A model generated the notes under the pieces. That model saw only the letters and a program-made list of their open reading frames with translations. It did no database searches and had not been told where the DNA came from. The position numbers were made by a program, and so were the translations under genes. This document shows positions 47,137 to 59,745 of a DNA stretch of 64,000 bases, in pieces. Origin of the DNA: Ampelocalamus luodianensis (taxonomy: Eukaryota; Streptophyta; Magnoliopsida; Poales; Poaceae); the NCBI GenBank assembly GCA_036346255.1, contig CM070619.1, positions 32,246,342 through 32,310,341 of the forward strand, given 5' to 3'. Every line of letters starts with the position of its first letter. Position 1 is the first letter of the stretch.

Positions 47137-49996
47137 TGTAACACCCCAGGATCCACATTACCCTGGAATGCTACTAAACCACTCTACAGCTAGCCAATAA
47201 ATTCAAGATAAATTAATTCGGCAACATCTCTAAACAAGAAGCATTAAGCGGATGCATAAACAACTAAGGGAATAAAGATAACGGTAACAAGTTCAATAAT
47301 TAAACAACCTCTAGCAGATTAATCAAAGAATGGTTCACGGGTCCATCCTTATTAAATAACATAAACATACACAAATAGTTAAGCATTTAGCTAGCATTTC
47401 ATCGACTTTATTACAACATGAGTTGATGAACCAAGTGCATTATTGTGGTGCCGCTCTACCCATCCCATGAATGCTCAACAATCACTGTAGGGGAAACAAG
47501 GGTGAGATAAAAATCTCAGCAAGCACTGCTTATTTAACAGGCTATTAGGACTACAAACAAAATTACAACATCATTAAAGTATCCATAAGTCCACATCCAT
47601 AATGTGAATCCACATTCATTTACAAGCTAATTTAGCTACAAAGATATTAAGCATCAATATCCAATTCCCATAATGATCACAATTATAGCCTCAACCATAT
47701 TTACTACCAAAGGTAGTAAAATATTAACAATTAAATCTTGATCAAGCTGCTCCATGTTAATCACCACTACCACTACCAATGACAATAAAGTATTAGCGTG
47801 TTTTACCTCATAACTTTACTATTTCTCGCATCCACAACTGCTATCCACAAATACCACAAGAGAGAAGAATCTCATGCCACAACCACAACCTCTACCATAC
47901 CACAAGGGTGAACCCCATTCCACAACCACAACCACATTACTCATACCACAAGAGACTCTCATGAGTCAATTTCACATTACAGCTGTGAAGTTGTGTTTGA
48001 TTGCAAAAATAACTTCACCTCAATATCTTGCACAAGTATGCAAATGATCTTTCCACAATGTAATGCATATGTATGCTATGCTCCACTGCACCTTTACCCA
48101 ACAAGGTAAAGGTATGCATCGTCTTTCACGACAATGCGATGTTGTGCTAAGACTGATCGCGGCTATAAGCGGCGACATCCACAATGCAAATGTCATGATA
48201 TGTCATGAATGATATGATAATCATAAACCACAAGAATTTAACCACGAAGGTCAACAACATACTCACCATGAATATTTTCTCATAATCCACATGTGTCTCA
48301 TTAAGCACAATAACATTGTGTCATAAGATCATTACCACATAACCCACACCGATTCGCCAAGATCAAAATCAATCGATCTAAAGGGAACTCTACCACATAG
48401 ACCACAACATGATCATCATGAGTATAACCACAAAGAATTATCAATATGTCCACCTTGAGTTTATTTTCATATTCCGCATTTGGCTCATTAAGCAAATTAC
48501 CACATGATTACCAACAACTCTTCCAACGCATGGCAAAAATGAATATTAATTTGCTACCACGACCTCATCCTTAAAACATGCAACCATCGCATATAACTTC
48601 AAGTTATGAAAAAAAACATGTATATTGCAAGTAGTAAGAATAACAAGTTAAACCGTAGCTCAACCACTGTATTTACTTGCATGATCATATAAGCATTCAT
48701 CCATCACAAGCATTAGGGTTAGCAATGTACTTGCCTTCCACGATGTGACGCGTTAGCGGCCAGGTGATACTCTAAACCTGAGGCTTCACCTCCTAAACAA
48801 GTAAAATAATTTCAATAAGGTCATAATATACCCCGCGCTACTAATCGGCATTCTACAACGCTTACTTGACGACTCAAAACGAGTTTACAAAGCTGAAAAC
48901 TGAAAAACAACGTTTCCTGCCATATACCGTTCCTGGACAGCGGCACGGTAATTGACATAACTCATGAACAGGAAGTCAAAAAGAGGTAAACCCAATTTCT
49001 GTAGATTCTTAACTGACTAATCTACAGTACTCTAGTTGACACGAAAAACCAATTCGGCCAAAATATTAGGCTAACCATTGTCTGAACTTTCAGTACAGAA
49101 ACTGTCTACACAAACGAACAGCAAAACTAAAATAACCATAACTTTTACTAGGTAACTCCGAATTGATCGTTCTTTATCAATCTGAAAAGGTTATCGAATT
49201 ACCTACAATAACCTAGTTGGGTGAACTTTCAGATTCTACCAAATTCCCTTTCAAATTTTAGGAAATAACCAGACAGATTATTCTCGTCAGATTTCTGGCA
49301 ACAGATACTAAATCGATCATAACTTTTGACTCAGACCTCGGAATCGAGTGATCTTCGCGGCTACTGAAAGATAACGACATAGCCCACATATCTCTAGGAG
49401 ATGGAAACTTAAAATTCAGCCTCTAAATACACGAAAAACCCACGCAAGGTTCTGGACAGAATTGCATCTTCTGCAGCCCAACAATTAACCATCAATTCTA
49501 ATCGGTTTCGCATCTAATAAGGATTAAACAGCGGGAGGGCATCTCGTTACCCTTGTAGAACCGCTAGAATTCGCTGAACCAAACCCACACAAACTCTTCT
49601 TCTTCTTCTTCTCCTTCTTCTCCTTCTTTTCTCCCTCTCCTTCTTCTTCCTTGCGCAAGAGCAGCACCTTGGGATAGGGAGGTGCAGGGGACAGCACCTT
49701 GGGAGAGGGGAGGTGCAAGGGGAGAGAGGAGTCGACCAAGGGAGAGGAGGAGGCGGCTGCAAGTGGGAGGAGAGAAAAGGGGAGGGGCGGCTAGGGTTTG
49801 GGAGGTGGCTCCTCCCCCTTTGGCCGGCCACTACAGGCGAGATGGGCCAAGGCCGAGCCCAAGTAGGTGAAAACACAAAAAACCCTCTCTTTTCTTGTCT
49901 TTGCTGAATTTGAAATTAAACTCTTCCCGATTAAATAATTGTTTACTGATTAAATTTAATTAACGATTCTTGACTTCTCACACTTAGAGTATTACA
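47137..49996 (-). repeat. 3' LTR of the LARD-like element
   Basis: It runs from TGTAACACCCC to GAGTATTACA on the plus strand. Relative to 53379-56239 nearly all differences are short indels. It contains the CT-rich tract at 49594-49650 (GA on the sense strand). Open frames in that tract (poly-Lys/Glu/Arg on the minus strand) are low-complexity artefacts. Many 'ccacaaccacaacc' and 'accacaagag' words around 47820-47960 make a degenerate CCACAA-rich zone. Confidence 0.92.
49594..49650. repeat. CTT/CTC-rich microsatellite in LTR
   Basis: An irregular run of TTC and TCC triplets. The partner LTR has a longer version at 55819-55884, so the tract length differs between LTRs that are otherwise nearly the same. 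Confidence 0.92.
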
Positions 49997-50009
49997 CTCT
50001 TCCCACCTT
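49997..50009 (-). other. Polypurine tract of the LARD-like element
   Basis: Read on the minus strand the bases are AAGGTGGGAAGAG directly before the LTR start TGTAATACTC. This position opposite the PBS end supports minus-strand orientation. Confidence 0.78.
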
Positions 50010-53000
50010 AAAAGGATTAGCCTCGAATCCTACTCTCTGAACCACAAAGAGAAGAACAACAAGCAAAAAGCAACCCAAACTAGGAGTACTCACCGACCTC
50101 GAAGAGCTCGGGTACTTCTTTATAAAGATCCTCCAACTCCCACGTAGCTTCTCTCTCGGTGATTCGTCCAAAGGACCTTCACATACTTGATGGTCTTATT
50201 CCTCAAGACCCGCTCCGGCGTATCCAAGATCTGATCGGCCGACTCTCCACGGTGAGATCTGCTCCGCGTGTCTGTTCGAGTCAATCTTGTGTTCGGATCC
50301 CCAAGTATTTCCTCGGCATAGACACAAGGAAAACATTACGCACACCACTCAATGAGTTTGGCAACTCCAAGCGATAAGCCAAACTACCACCGAGCAACCA
50401 TGAAAAAACCGATGTACTGCGGGCTAAGCTTCCGGTGGTACCAGCAGAACAATACCCTTAGTTGGAGACACCAGAAGGAGCACAAGGCTACCCACCGCAA
50501 ACTCCAACTCTGGCGCGAACATCGCATAATTCTTTTGTGGCTCTGAGCGACCAACGAGTTCGACCTCTTGGCAAAATTTCCATAATAACTATTAAGACCA
50601 CTTTCTAAAACCATCCTCTTTCTTAAAACACTTTTCTCTTATTAAATATACTCGGAAAACACGACATACCCCTTTTAAAGAATTTGATCACAACTTCCAC
50701 TCACATCATTCTACTAGAAGCACATGATATCTTTTGCAAGCAGAACCAGACAGAAGAAGAGTAAAGAACTCTCAAGCATCACACTAGCAACCAGCTTTCC
50801 TTCAAAGGACCACGATCCAAATCAAAGGATTCACCACAAAATATTTCTACTGCCAAGTAGACAATTGGAGAACCACACCACATAAGCTAAGAGTGAAAAA
50901 AAAATCACTCGACAGACCAAAACAATCAATTTCTTTTCCTAAGCTGGAAAGACTACGCCTCAACATCGTCAACTCAAAATGCAATTGGTCTCGCCATAAA
51001 CACACAGCATAAACAAGAATCAAGAGAGCATCACACTACTTGACATAACAATAATTTCCCAATTCATTTCTTTTAATAATTTAACTTCCTTGAACCAAGG
51101 ATTTTCAAATCATTACCCAACACACCACTCATTTAACTCAAGTTGGCCACCTCAACAATTAGCTCAATTGAGTACATCATCTACACCATTGTAGATAGAC
51201 CCTACTGGCCCCACAAAACAACACTAGACTACCACTATTAAGTCGTCATCACGCAACAAAAGGCTTATAACCCACAACAATTACCATGTTCTTAGAAGAA
51301 GAGGTAAGAAGAAATAAATTTCAGCATACATAAAATGGTTATCATCACAATAGCCAAAAGAATAACAAATAGCAATGAGGTTGGAAAAACACAAGATAAG
51401 ATCATCTGTACCTCAAATACTTCTAGTACAACTTTTCCTTTCAATAATAAGCAATTTTCTTTGATTACAACATCCCGCCATTTCCAACAAAGGATGCTTG
51501 AAGACCACAACACAAGATTCAAATAAAACCAAAAGATCAATCAACACGTCGCTTTACTCAGGGCAACCTCGACTATGACACAAGTCATACGGTCCGAAAA
51601 GATTCCAACCGTAAATCTCACACCCTTCAATGCAATTAGTATTATGGAATTAACAAATTCCTTTATTTTTAAAACATTCAACACCATAATCACAACTACA
51701 TGCTATCGGTTGTATTCACAACAAGATAAAACGTTCTTTACAAAAAAAAAATCATCATATCATCCCACTCCTTCATATTTTTCCAAAAGGAACACCATTA
51801 ATCACTTCATCATGTTCTTATTATCCAAATAAGATTCCAACTACTTAATCTAGTTAAAACTAGTGCATAAGCCATCACATTAAAACAAACTCTTTAAAAG
51901 ATGATATTAGAACATAACAACCTCACAAAACATGCTAGTATGAATCTCTTATTAGATTCCATACATTTATCTAAATCTTGATGCTCAACTCTAGTTTAGC
52001 AACAAGTAATTACACTCTAGCCATTCTGTGTTAATAATTGATTATTAATTTTTCATCAGCATAGCATTAATGATCCTATCTCTAATTTGCAATCACAAAG
52101 ACAATAAAACACAGATTCGATACTCCACCTTATGTTAAGATATTAAAATAAAATAACTTTAAACATCAATAATACCGACTTTATAAGACAAGATTCCACA
52201 AGTCAATACATCCACCTTCATCCATTTCTTTATACATAATTCAACAATTTAGCATGGTAAAAGTTACATAACTTTATGATTGTACATGCTCATCAAGTAT
52301 GTAAAGAGAGGACATAATTAAGGTTAATCTTATTAAGGCAATATTCCAACACCTCCTTACTTGACCATCCCGAATGGTCGATTAATTACTTAAGATCAAT
52401 CAATCCAATCTATCCAACAAGTTGGGAAAATTAAACAACTACAATAGTCAATACAATTGTTTTCATAATCCTTAATAAATGCATGAGTTCTACACATGTA
52501 TCGCTAAATTCTTAGCCACAAATTTTCAAGAAACTACAACAGGACAACATCATATTAATCAACTTCACTTCTAAAGATGTTAGTAGAAATTAATGATGTA
52601 CCACACTAACTTTTCAACTTGATAATTCACAATCTATCAATTATTTACATAATTACCACCTACTACTTAAACACAACAAAACAACATAAAGGGATTTTAA
52701 CACTCCTTCTAGGAGAAAATCAAACTTCAAAAGTTGAAATAACTCGGAAGAAATGCATAGAGCCAATGCTTCCACAAGTTAATGAACTTCCCACGTAAGC
52801 TTTGATTCTCTCTCAAAATATCAAGCGAAATACAAGAGTCATGTTTTCCGGCAAGAAAGATGGAACAACGCGGAAAAATACCGTCTCTCCAAAAGCACTG
52901 CTCACGGCGGTCAAACAACCCATCAATCGAGAAAGAAACAATACTTGGCCTCAAGAACAATTGGAGGCCTAGTGACACTAACAAGCGCAATAAGCAGTTA

Positions 53001-53366
53001 ACCGAGAAAAATCATTAAGCGCAATAGGCCAAGAATCGGCCAACATCAATTCAAGGAGGATAACACTTTTCTAAGAAACTTACCATGACATCCGCAACTA
53101 AGTTACAGAGTAAGCGCATCAATATCCTGTACCACGAATGGGGTATAAGCGGCAATGCCCAAGGCAACAACCGCAAACCCTACCTCTTATCATTGACTAT
53201 CCTCACTCATAGCGATCATAGAAACAACACATAAACATACAGGATTATCTCATAGCATGAATAATCAATATAACATGTCAAAACACGAATGCAATGCTTG
53301 ACCCATCCCATCCTACTGTGCACGGTGTGTCAATTTAATATTTTTAATTACCACGGACCTAAAGCC
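50010..53366 (-). other. Internal region of the LARD-like element, no coding domain
   Basis: About 3.3 kb of AT-rich sequence. I searched all frames for Gag knuckles, D-S/T-G, Y-x-D-D, DDE and HHCC patterns and saw none. Isolated frames of 60-87 codons are not conserved in character. The terminal parts could hold RNA packaging or dimerisation signals, but nothing specific is recognisable. Confidence 0.75.
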
Positions 53367-53378
53367 GCTCGATACCAA
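53367..53378 (-). other. Primer-binding site of the LARD-like element
   Basis: The minus-strand sequence next to the LTR is TTGGTATCGAGCGG. It equals the initiator tRNA-Met PBS TGGTATCAGAGC with one A missing inside CAG. The missing base fits the CAG losses seen elsewhere in this window, so the real site may be intact. Confidence 0.8.
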
Positions 53379-56239
53379 TGTAACACCCGGGATCCACATT
53401 ACACTGGAATGCTACTAAACCACTCTGACTAGCCAATAAATTCAAGATAAATTAATTCGCAACATCTCTAAACAAGAAGCATTAAGCGGATGCATAAACA
53501 ACTAAGGGAATAAAGATAACGGTAACAAGTTCAATAATTAAACAACCTCTAGCGATTAATCAAAGAATGGTTCACGGGTCCATCCTTATTAAATAACATA
53601 AACATACACAAATAGTTAAGCATTTAGCTAGCATTTCATCGACTTTATTACAACATGAGTTGATGAACCAAGTGCATTATTGTGGTGCCGCTCTACCCAT
53701 CCCATGAATGCTCAACAATCACTGTAGGGGAAAACAAGGGTGAGATAAAAATCTCAGCAAGCACAACATTTAACGAGCTATTGGACTACAAACAAAATTA
53801 CAACATCATTAAAGTATCCATAAGTCCACATCCATAATGTGAATCCACATTCATTTACAAGCTAATTTAGCTACAAAGATATTAAGCATCAATATCCAAT
53901 TCCCATAATGATCACAATTATAGCCTCAACCATATTTACTACCAAAGGTAGTAAAATATTAACAATTAAATCTTGATCAAGCTGCTCCATGTTAATCACC
54001 ACTACCACTACCAATGACAATAAAGTATTAGCGTGTTTTACCTCATAACTTTACTATTTCGCATCCACAACTGCTATCCACAAATACCACAAGAGAAAGA
54101 ATCTCATGCCACAACCACAACCTCTACCATACCACAAGGGTGAACCCCATTCCACAACCACAACCACATTACTCATACCACAAGAGACTCTCATGAGTCA
54201 ATTTCCACATTACAAGCTGTGAAGTTGCGTTTGATTCAAAAATAACTTCACCTCAATATCTTGCACAAGTATGCAAATGATCTTTCCACAATGTAATGCA
54301 TATGTATGCTATGCTCCACTGCACCTTTACCCAACAAGGTAAAGGTATGCATCGTCTTTCTGCAATGCGATGTTGTACCGATCTGATCGCGGCTATAGCG
54401 GCGACATCCACAATGCAAATGTCATGATATGTCATGAATGATATGATAATCATAAACCACAAGAATTTAACCACGAAGGTCAACAACATACTCACCATGA
54501 ATATTTTCTCATAATCCACATGTGTCTCATTAAGCACAATAACATTGTGTCATAAGATCATTACCACATAACCCACACCGATTCGCCAAGATCAAAATCA
54601 ATCGATCTAAAGGGAACTCTACCACATAGACCACAACATGATCATCATGAGTATAACCACAAAGAATTATCAATATGTCACCTTGAGTTTATTTTCATAT
54701 TCCGCATTTGGCTCATTAAGCAAATTACCACATGATTACCAACAACTCTTCCAACGCATGGCAAAAATGAATATTAATTTGCTACCACGACCTCATCCTT
54801 AAAACATGCAACCATCGCATATAACTTCAAGTTATGAAAAAACATGTATATTGCAAGTAGTAAGAATAACAAGTTAAACCGTAGCTCAACCACTGTATTT
54901 ACTTGCATGATCATATAAGCATTCATCCATCACAAGCATTAGGGTTAGCAATGTACTTGCCTTCCACGATGTGTGCGCGTTAGCGGCCAGGTGATACTCC
55001 TAAACCTGAGGCTTCACCTCCTAAACAAGTAAAATAATTTCAATAAGGTCATAATATACCCGCGCTACTAATCGGCATTCTACAACGCTTACTTGCGACT
55101 CAAAGCGAGTTTACAAAGCTGAAAACTGAAAAACAACGTTTCCTGCCATATACCGTTCCTGGACAGCGCACGGTAATTGACATAACTCATGAACAGGAAG
55201 TCAAAAGAGTAAACCAATTTCTGTAGATTCTTAACTGACTAATCTACAGTACTCTAGTTGACACGAAAAACCAATTCGGCCAAAATATTAGGCTAACCAT
55301 TGTCTGAACTTTCAGTACAGAAACTGTCTACACAAACGAACAGCAAAACTAAAATAACCATAACTTTTACTAGGTAACTCCGAATTGATCGTTCTTTATC
55401 AATCTGAAAAGGTTATCGAATTACCTACAATAACCTAGTTGGGTGAACTTTCAGATTCTACCAAATTCCCTTTCAAATTTTAGGAAATAACCAGACAGAT
55501 TATTCTCGTCAGATTTCTGGCAACAGATACTAAATCGATCATAACTTTTGACTCAGACCTCGGAATCGAGTGATCTTCGCGGCTACTGAAAGATAACGAC
55601 ATAGCCCACATATCTCTAGGAGATGGAAACTTAAAATTCAGCCTCTAAATACACGAAAAAACCCACGCAAGGTTCTGGACAGAATTGCATCTTCTGCAGC
55701 CCAACAATTAACCATCAATTCTAATCGGTTTCGCATCTAATAAGGATTAAACAGCGGGGAGGGCATCTCGTTACCCTTGTAGAACCGCTAGAATTCGCTG
55801 AACCAAACCCCACACAAACTCTTCTTCTTCTTCTTCTCCTTCTTCTCCTTCTTCTCCTTCTTTTCTCCCTCTCCTTCTTCTTCCTTGCATGAGAGGCAGC
55901 ACCTTGGGATAGGGGAGGTGCAGGGGACAGCACCTTGGGAGGGGAGGTGCAAGGGGAGGAGAGGAGTCGACCAAGGGAGAGGAGGAGGGGCGGCTGCAAG
56001 TGGGAGGAGAGAAAGGGGGAGGCGGCTAGGGTTTGGGAGGTGGCTCCTCCCCCTTTGGCCGGCCACTACAGGGCGAGATGGGCCAAGGCCCAGGCCAAGT
56101 AGGTGAGAAAACACAGAAAAACCCTCTCTTTTCTTGTCTTTCTGAATTCTGAAATTAAACTCTTCCCGATTAAATAATTGTTTACCGATTAAATTTAATT
56201 AACCCGATTCTTGACTTCTCACACTTCCGGAGTATTACA
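53379..56239 (-). repeat. 5' LTR of the LARD-like element
   Basis: It runs from TGTAACACCCG to GGAGTATTACA on the plus strand, 2861 bp. It is the promoter-bearing LTR of the minus-strand element. The CT-rich tract is at 55819-55884, followed by the 'ggccggccac' and 'gggccaagg' block. Confidence 0.92.
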
Positions 56240-56244
56240 ACATT

Positions 56245-56815
56245 GGTGCTAATATACATGTGTGTGCTGATATTTCATTGTTCTTTTCTTATCGGTCACG
56301 GGATTGGTAGTTCCAATGGGGAGCGTGTCTGCCTTCTTTGTTCATGGTCTTGTGCAGTTAATCGAAGTTTACTTCGGGAAGATCGTGCAGCGAAGAAGCG
56401 TGCATCATATGCCATCTATCAATAAGAATCTCTTGGTGAATCTCTTACGTGCGAGAGATGACTTTAGACTGGTATTTGAGTCTAATAAATTTGTAGTGTC
56501 CAAGTGTGGACAATTTGTTGGTAAAGGCTATGTGTGAGGAGGCTTGTTCTGTCTTTCTCTTTCAGATTTGTGTAATAATGTTATGAACCATGTTTGTAGT
56601 GGTGATGAGACTACTATTTGGCATTCATGACTTTGTCACATAAATTTTGGTTGCATGTGCAGTTGCTTGGTTTAGAGTTTATCCCGAAATTCATCCTTAC
56701 CAAAGGTTCTAAGTGTCAAGTTTGTGTGCAATCAAAGTAGCCTCGTAAGCCTCATAAGGCCGCGGAGGTAAGAAACTGGCACCATTAGAACTTATACATT
56801 CATATCTGTGTGAGA
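56245..56815 (+). pseudogene. Copia-2 protease remainder and GAG-pre-integrase
   Basis: GANIHVCADISLFSSYR completes the protease active site begun at 47113. INKNLLVNLLRARD and FRLVFESNKFVVSKCGQFVGKGY are the usual protease-to-integrase linker. Shifted frames then give WHSxLCHINFG-type GAG-pre-integrase sequence. There are stops near 56535 and several frame changes to 56800. Confidence 0.82.
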
Positions 56816-57255
56816 TGAATGGTGTGTTGACAAAAGGTAGTAAGAGATATTTCATGACTTTGATTGATAACTCCACTAGGTTCTGCTATGTGTATCTTTT
56901 GAAAACTAAAGATGAAACTTTTCACTACTTTAAAATCTATAAGGCAGGAGTTGAGAACCAACATGAAAGGAAAATCAAAAGGGTTAGGTCTGATCGTGGC
57001 GACGAGTACTTTTCTAATGAGTTCAATTTATTCTGTAAGGAACATGGTATAATCCATGAAAGGACGCCTCCCTATTCACCCCAGTCAAACGGGGTTGATG
57101 AAAGAAAGAACCGTACTCTAACTGATTTGGTTAACGTCATGTTAGACACGGCGGGTCTTTCCAAAGCATGGTGGGAGGAAGCTATATTGACTTCATATCA
57201 TGCCCTAAACAAGATTCCCACAAAGAATAAAGAGATAACCCCATATGAACAATAG
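56815..57255 (+). pseudogene. Integrase core of copia-2
   Basis: An open stretch of 146 codons. The catalytic residues are D18 (LIDNSTRF), D60 (VRSDRGDEYF) and E96 (GVDERKNRTL), with exactly 35 residues between the last two: an intact D,D(35)E triad. It ends at a TAG where EQWEKK-type sequence would be expected, consistent with a G-to-A change of TGG. The enzyme would insert the cDNA into the genome. The domain looks functional but the polyprotein is interrupted on both sides. Confidence 0.93.
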
Positions 57256-57780
57256 GAGAAGAAAAGACTATCACTTTCATACTTACGCACTTGGGGTTGT
57301 AAGTGTAAGTTTAGACCAAAAATCGTGGATTGCGTCTTTCTAGGCTATGCTCACCATAGCGTTGGATATAGATTTCTAGTGGTGAAATCTGGAGTACCTG
57401 ACGTTCATGTCGGTACAATTATGGAGTCCAAAGATGCTACATTCTTTGAGGCTATTTTTCCGATGAAAGATATGTCTAGTTCATCAAGTCAGGAGCCTGA
57501 TACAACTCCTGAACCAGCCATTTCAATGGAATATTTCGAGCAAACCCCTGAGCAAATTCCTGAGGAGGAAGACAATGAAACTCTGAGGAAGAGTAAAAGG
57601 CAAAGGACTGCAAAGTCTTTTGGTCCTGATTTCATTGTGTACCTTGTGGATGATACTCCAAGTACCATTTCTAAAGCATATGCTTCTCCGGATCGGAATC
57701 TTGGAAGGAAGCGATCGGTGAGAAATGGATTAGTTATCTCTAATGGAACTTGGGAAATCATGGCGTCCTTATGGTTGTAA
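57256..57780 (+). pseudogene. Copia-2 integrase C-terminal region and linker to RT
   Basis: TWGCKCKFRPKIVDCVFLGYA is the typical integrase C-terminal block (normally KFRPKxxDCVFLGYA). A Ser/Glu/Pro-rich linker (SSSSSQEPDTTPEP, IPEEEDNETLRKSKRQR) and DFIVYLVDD follow, as expected before copia RT. The frame ends at a stop at 57778; RT resumes after a frame change. Confidence 0.85.
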
Positions 57781-58752
57781 ACTTTGTAGGATGTAAGTGG
57801 TTGTTCAAAAAAGCTTAGGCCTGATGGTACTATTGAGAAGTACAAGGCACGACTTGTGGCCAAGGGTTATACCCAAAAGAAAGGCGAAAATTTCTTTGAT
57901 ACTTATTCACTTATGGCTAGATTGACTACTATTCGAATACTACTATCTCTGGTTGCCTCACACAGTCTTCTCGTTCATCAGATGGATGTTAAGACGGTTT
58001 TCCTAAATGGAGAGTTAGACGAGGAAATTTACATGGAACAACCAGATGGATTTGTAGTAAAAGGTCAAGAAGGAAAGGTGTGCAAGTTGTTGAAATCTTT
58101 GTATGGTCTTAAACAAGCACCTAAGCAGTGGCATGAAAAGTTTGACAGAACTTTAACATCTGCAGACTTTATTGTGAATGAAGCTGACAGATGTGTGTAT
58201 TATCGCCATGGTGGGGGCGAGGGAGTCATTCTATGTTTTCATGTTGATGACATATTGATCTTTGGGACCAACCTTAATATGATTAAGCAAGTCAAGGATT
58301 TCTTATCTCAGAATTTTGAGATGAAAGATCTGGGAGTAGCTGATGTTATCTTGAACATCAAGCTGTTGAGAGGTGATGATGGTGGGATTACATTGTTGCA
58401 ATCCCATTATGTGGAAAAGGTTCTGAATCGTTTTGGTTATAGCGACTGTAAATCCTCTCCAACACCTTATGATCCTAGCGTGTTGCTTAGGAAGAATCGG
58501 AGAATAGCCAAAGACCAATTGAGATATTCTCAAATAATTGGTTCACTCATGTACTTAGCTAGCAGTACCAGGCCTGACATCTCTGACATCTCGTTTGCTA
58601 TGAGCAAACTAAGCCGTTTTGTTTCCAATCCGGAAGATGATCATTGGCATGCTCTTGATAGGGTAATGCATTATCTAAAGGGTACTATGAGCTATGGCAT
58701 TCACTATACCGGGTACCCCAGGGTACTGGAGGATTATAGCGATTCAAACTGA
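57781..58752 (+). pseudogene. Reverse transcriptase of copia-2
   Basis: LRPDGTIEKYKARLVAKGY, then HQMDVKTVFLNGELDEEIYM, then LLKSLYGLKQAPKQWHEKF and the catalytic FHVDD at 58236 give nearly all copia RT blocks in one frame from 57856. SQIIGSLMYLASSTRPDIS and the HYLKGT block close the domain. In MDVKTVFLNG, Thr replaces the usual Ala of MDVKxAFLNG. The frame stops at TGA (58750-58752), where DSNW normally continues: one G-to-A change. Confidence 0.93.
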
Positions 58753-59159
58753 ATATCTGATGCTGATGAAATTAAGGCCACAAGTGGATATGTCTTCATA
58801 CTTGGAGGGACACTGTTTCATAGAAGTCTTGCAAGCAGACCATCTTAACGAGGTCAACAATGGAAGCAGAACTCACAGCATTAGATACTGCCATTGTTGA
58901 AGCCGAATGGTTTCGTGAGCTCTTGATGGATTTGCCAGTGGTTGAAAAACCGATACCAGCTATTCTGATGAACTGTGACAATCAGACCGTGATCGTCAAA
59001 GTGAACAGTTCTAAGAATAATATGAAGACATCAAGACATGTGAAGAGAAGACTGAAGTCTGTTAGGAAAATGAGAAACTCCGGAGTAATAGATTTGGATT
59101 ATATCCAAACAACTAAGAATCTGCAGGTCCCTTCACAAAGGGTTTATCACGGAATGTGA
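58753..59159 (+). pseudogene. RNase H of copia-2
   Basis: Past the stop, ISDADEIKATSGYVFILGG continues in the same frame. After a frame change near 58850, MEAELTALDTAIVEAEWFREL, then CDNQTVIVKVNSSKNNMKTS with RHVKRRLKSVRKM and LDYIQTTKNL follow. These are the conserved copia RNase H segments; D of YSDSN, E of STMEAEL and D of CDNQ are the usual catalytic positions. A late frameshift near 59125 replaces the standard DPFTKGL end. Confidence 0.9.
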
Positions 59160-59733
59160 TAGACAATGCATCGAGGGAGATGGGTTTGAGACCTATATGA
59201 GTTATACCATAGTGGTAACCCATCCTATGTGATCGGAGATCCCGTGAAGTAGGATTGGTGAAATAAGCTATTGGTTAACTGGAAGGAGAGTACCTTTATA
59301 GACCCACTCCATTCGAGATGCAATTCTCTCCTAAATTTTTATGACAGGTTAATTTTTATTTTAATGTGTTCTGTGGCTTATTTAAGCAAAGATGCTATTC
59401 TACAGAGCAGTCTTGAAAGAACACACCTATATGAGCCCGACTGCTAGTCACAGTCTATAAGATAGGGTAATCTCTAGGAAGCTCATGAAAAGGCCAAGAG
59501 TATGACTTATATGCTCCAACCCGTGGGGATGCCTGGTAGCCTAGTATTAGTTAAGGACTTCACTGAAACTTATTCATACAAAACTGTCAATTCAAGGCTT
59601 AGTCCATTGTGCAGTTGTGGATAAGTGTAGCTTCTGTTCTAGGTGGATGTTCAACCTTAACCGGTCTCCATTGAAATACTGGTATATCAAACTAATACTA
59701 TGGATCAAGGCATTTGACATGTGCCCTTGGGAT

Positions 59734-59745
59734 CTAGAGGGGGAT
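59734..59745 (+). other. Polypurine tract of copia-2
   Basis: 'tagagggggatt' lies directly before TGTTAGAATTAATACGG. This is the standard PPT-LTR junction of RIRE1/BARE-type elements and marks the true 3' end of the internal region. Confidence 0.88.

Larger units (their letters stand above)
47137..56239 (-). mobile_element. Non-coding 9.1 kb LTR retrotransposon (LARD-like), TSD ACATT
   Basis: Two LTRs of 2860 and 2861 bp flank a 3.4 kb internal region. Both ends carry TGTAA...TTACA, and target copies ACATT lie at 47132-47136 and 56240-56244. A PBS next to the LTR at 53379 and a purine tract next to the LTR at 49996 both read on the minus strand, which fixes the orientation. No Gag or Pol motif is visible in any frame; the longest internal frames are under 90 codons. 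Large LTRs with a non-coding interior match the large retrotransposon derivative (LARD) concept. The near-identical LTRs suggest a recent insertion. Confidence 0.92.

Noticed and set aside
49524..49907. Lys/Glu/Arg-rich and Pro-rich minus-strand frames (and the same at 55721-56114)
   Set aside because: They translate the CTT/CTC microsatellite and GC-rich part of the LARD LTR. Both strands are open, as expected for low-complexity sequence.
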